This document shows positions 4,981 to 5,686 of a stretch of DNA of 5,686 bases, in pieces. The stretch comes from an uncultured Thiotrichaceae bacterium (lineage in GTDB: Bacteria; Pseudomonadota; Gammaproteobacteria; Thiotrichales; Thiotrichaceae): assembly GCA_938038645.1 (NCBI GenBank), contig CALHTA010000186.1:1-5686 (forward strand). Direction: 5' to 3'. The position numbers were made by a program, and so were the translations under genes. Each line of letters opens with the position of its first letter. The stretch's first letter is position 1. A model generated the notes under the pieces. It was not told the DNA's origin. It saw nothing but the letters and a program-made list of their open reading frames with translations, and did not search any database.

Positions 4981-5686
4981 TTCCAGTTATGAAGCTAAGC
5001 GATTTTGATTATGATTTGCCACCGCATCTAATCGCTCAAGAAGCGTTGGATGACAGGGCAGCTAGCCGCATGCTCCTTATGAAAGAAAGTGGCGAGTGCC
5101 AGGATAGACAGTTTCGAGATTTATTAGATTTGATCCAGCCGGAAGATCTATTGGTTTTTAACAATACAAAAGTGCTACCTGCACGTTTGTTTGGGCAGAA
5201 ATCAACAGGTGGCCAAATTGAAGTGCTAGTTGAGCGATTACTAGATGACCGCCGATTGCTGGCTCATATTCGATCGAGCAAGTCACCTAAGGCGGGTGCG
5301 CGTTTGACACTAGAAGGTGCCTTTGAAGCAGAGGTTGTGGGTCGTCAAGGCGCTTTATTTGAATTGGTCTTTGATCATGAAAGCACCGCGGTTGAATTGT
5401 TGGAAGCTCACGGGCATATGCCTTTGCCGCCCTACATTGAAAGAGCAGATACTCCGGCGGATCATGCTAGGTATCAAACAGTCTTTGCACAACGCCCTGG
5501 TGCGGTTGCGGCACCGACTGCTGGTTTACATTTTGATGATGAATTAATGGCTGCTCTTAAGGCAAAAGGCGTGGCTACTGCAGAGGTGACTTTGCATGTG
5601 GGTGCAGGAACATTTCAGCCGGTAAGGACTGAGGATTTATCTGAGCACATCATGCATTCTGAATGGATTGATGTGCCAGAGTCAGT
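4977..5686 (+). CDS. queA: S-adenosylmethionine:tRNA ribosyltransferase-isomerase, N-terminal part
   Basis: The frame is open from ATG 4977 to the right edge (236 codons; E. coli QueA is about 356, so roughly two thirds is present). QueA transfers and isomerises the ribosyl group of S-adenosylmethionine onto preQ1 at position 34 of tRNAs with GUN anticodons (Asp, Asn, His, Tyr), making epoxyqueuosine. Family blocks seen are [13 protein letters not shown] at 61-73, [16 protein letters not shown] at 78-93, [11 protein letters not shown] at 146-156, [13 protein letters not shown] at 175-187, [13 protein letters not shown] at 205-217 and HIMHSE at 224-229. Two starts are possible. ATG 4977 overlaps the thioesterase stop as ATGA and is chosen for coupling. 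ATG 4989 (MKLSDF) aligns with the E. coli N-terminus. Neither has a strong Shine-Dalgarno. In many gammaproteobacteria queA is followed by tgt, yajC and secDF, which would lie outside this window. Confidence 0.97.
   Translation, partial: MIPVMKLSDFDYDLPPHLIAQEALDDRAASRMLLMKESGECQDRQFRDLLDLIQPEDLLVFNNTKVLPARLFGQKSTGGQIEVLVERLLDDRRLLAHIRSSKSPKAGARLTLEGAFEAEVVGRQGALFELVFDHESTAVELLEAHGHMPLPPYIERADTPADHARYQTVFAQRPGAVAAPTAGLHFDDELMAALKAKGVATAEVTLHVGAGTFQPVRTEDLSEHIMHSEWIDVPES

Noticed and set aside
5317..5547. 76-codon plus-strand ORF
   Set aside because: It is an out-of-frame shadow of queA, whose true frame is open from 4977 to the window end.

Overview
This window looks like ordinary chromosomal DNA from a gammaproteobacterium with moderate G+C, judged by eye. 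The evidence is a YajD protein nearly identical in its core to the enterobacterial one, BioA and QueA proteins that follow the E. coli pattern residue by residue, a UbiH/UbiF/UbiI-type hydroxylase, and a CCA-encoding tRNA-Leu. A marine lineage such as the Oceanospirillales or a relative is plausible, but the sequence does not settle it.

Layout from left to right. (1) Bases 1-1799, plus strand: the C-terminal half of an FAD-dependent ubiquinone-biosynthesis hydroxylase, then 27 bases later a complete CPA1 (NhaP-type) Na+/H+ antiporter. (2) Bases 1800-2197, plus strand: a short non-core stretch with a TATAAT-type promoter candidate, a possible 40-codon reading frame, and a 75-residue single-span membrane protein with a perfect Shine-Dalgarno. 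(3) Bases 2216-2833, minus strand: yajD (HNH protein), preceded by a small putative lipoprotein. (4) Bases 2949-3100, minus strand: tRNA-Leu(CAA) with a recognisable promoter. (5) Bases 3129-4436, minus strand: bioA (biotin synthesis). (6) Bases 4437-4530: a 94-base divergent promoter region with an inverted repeat. (7) Bases 4531-5686, plus strand: a YciA-type acyl-CoA thioesterase whose stop overlaps the start of queA (tRNA queuosine synthesis). queA runs off the right edge.

The genes are mostly housekeeping: respiratory quinone synthesis, cation/proton balance, biotin, acyl-CoA hydrolysis and tRNA biology. The tRNA-Leu gene and queA share a tRNA theme but lie on opposite strands with bioA and the thioesterase gene between them. 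No mobile element, CRISPR array, defence system or biosynthetic cluster is visible, and I found no convincing undescribed system. The items most worth checking are the coupled small-ORF pair at 1843-2197, the complementary leader and trailer around tRNA-Leu, the dyad between bioA and the thioesterase gene, and the overlap of the thioesterase gene with queA.
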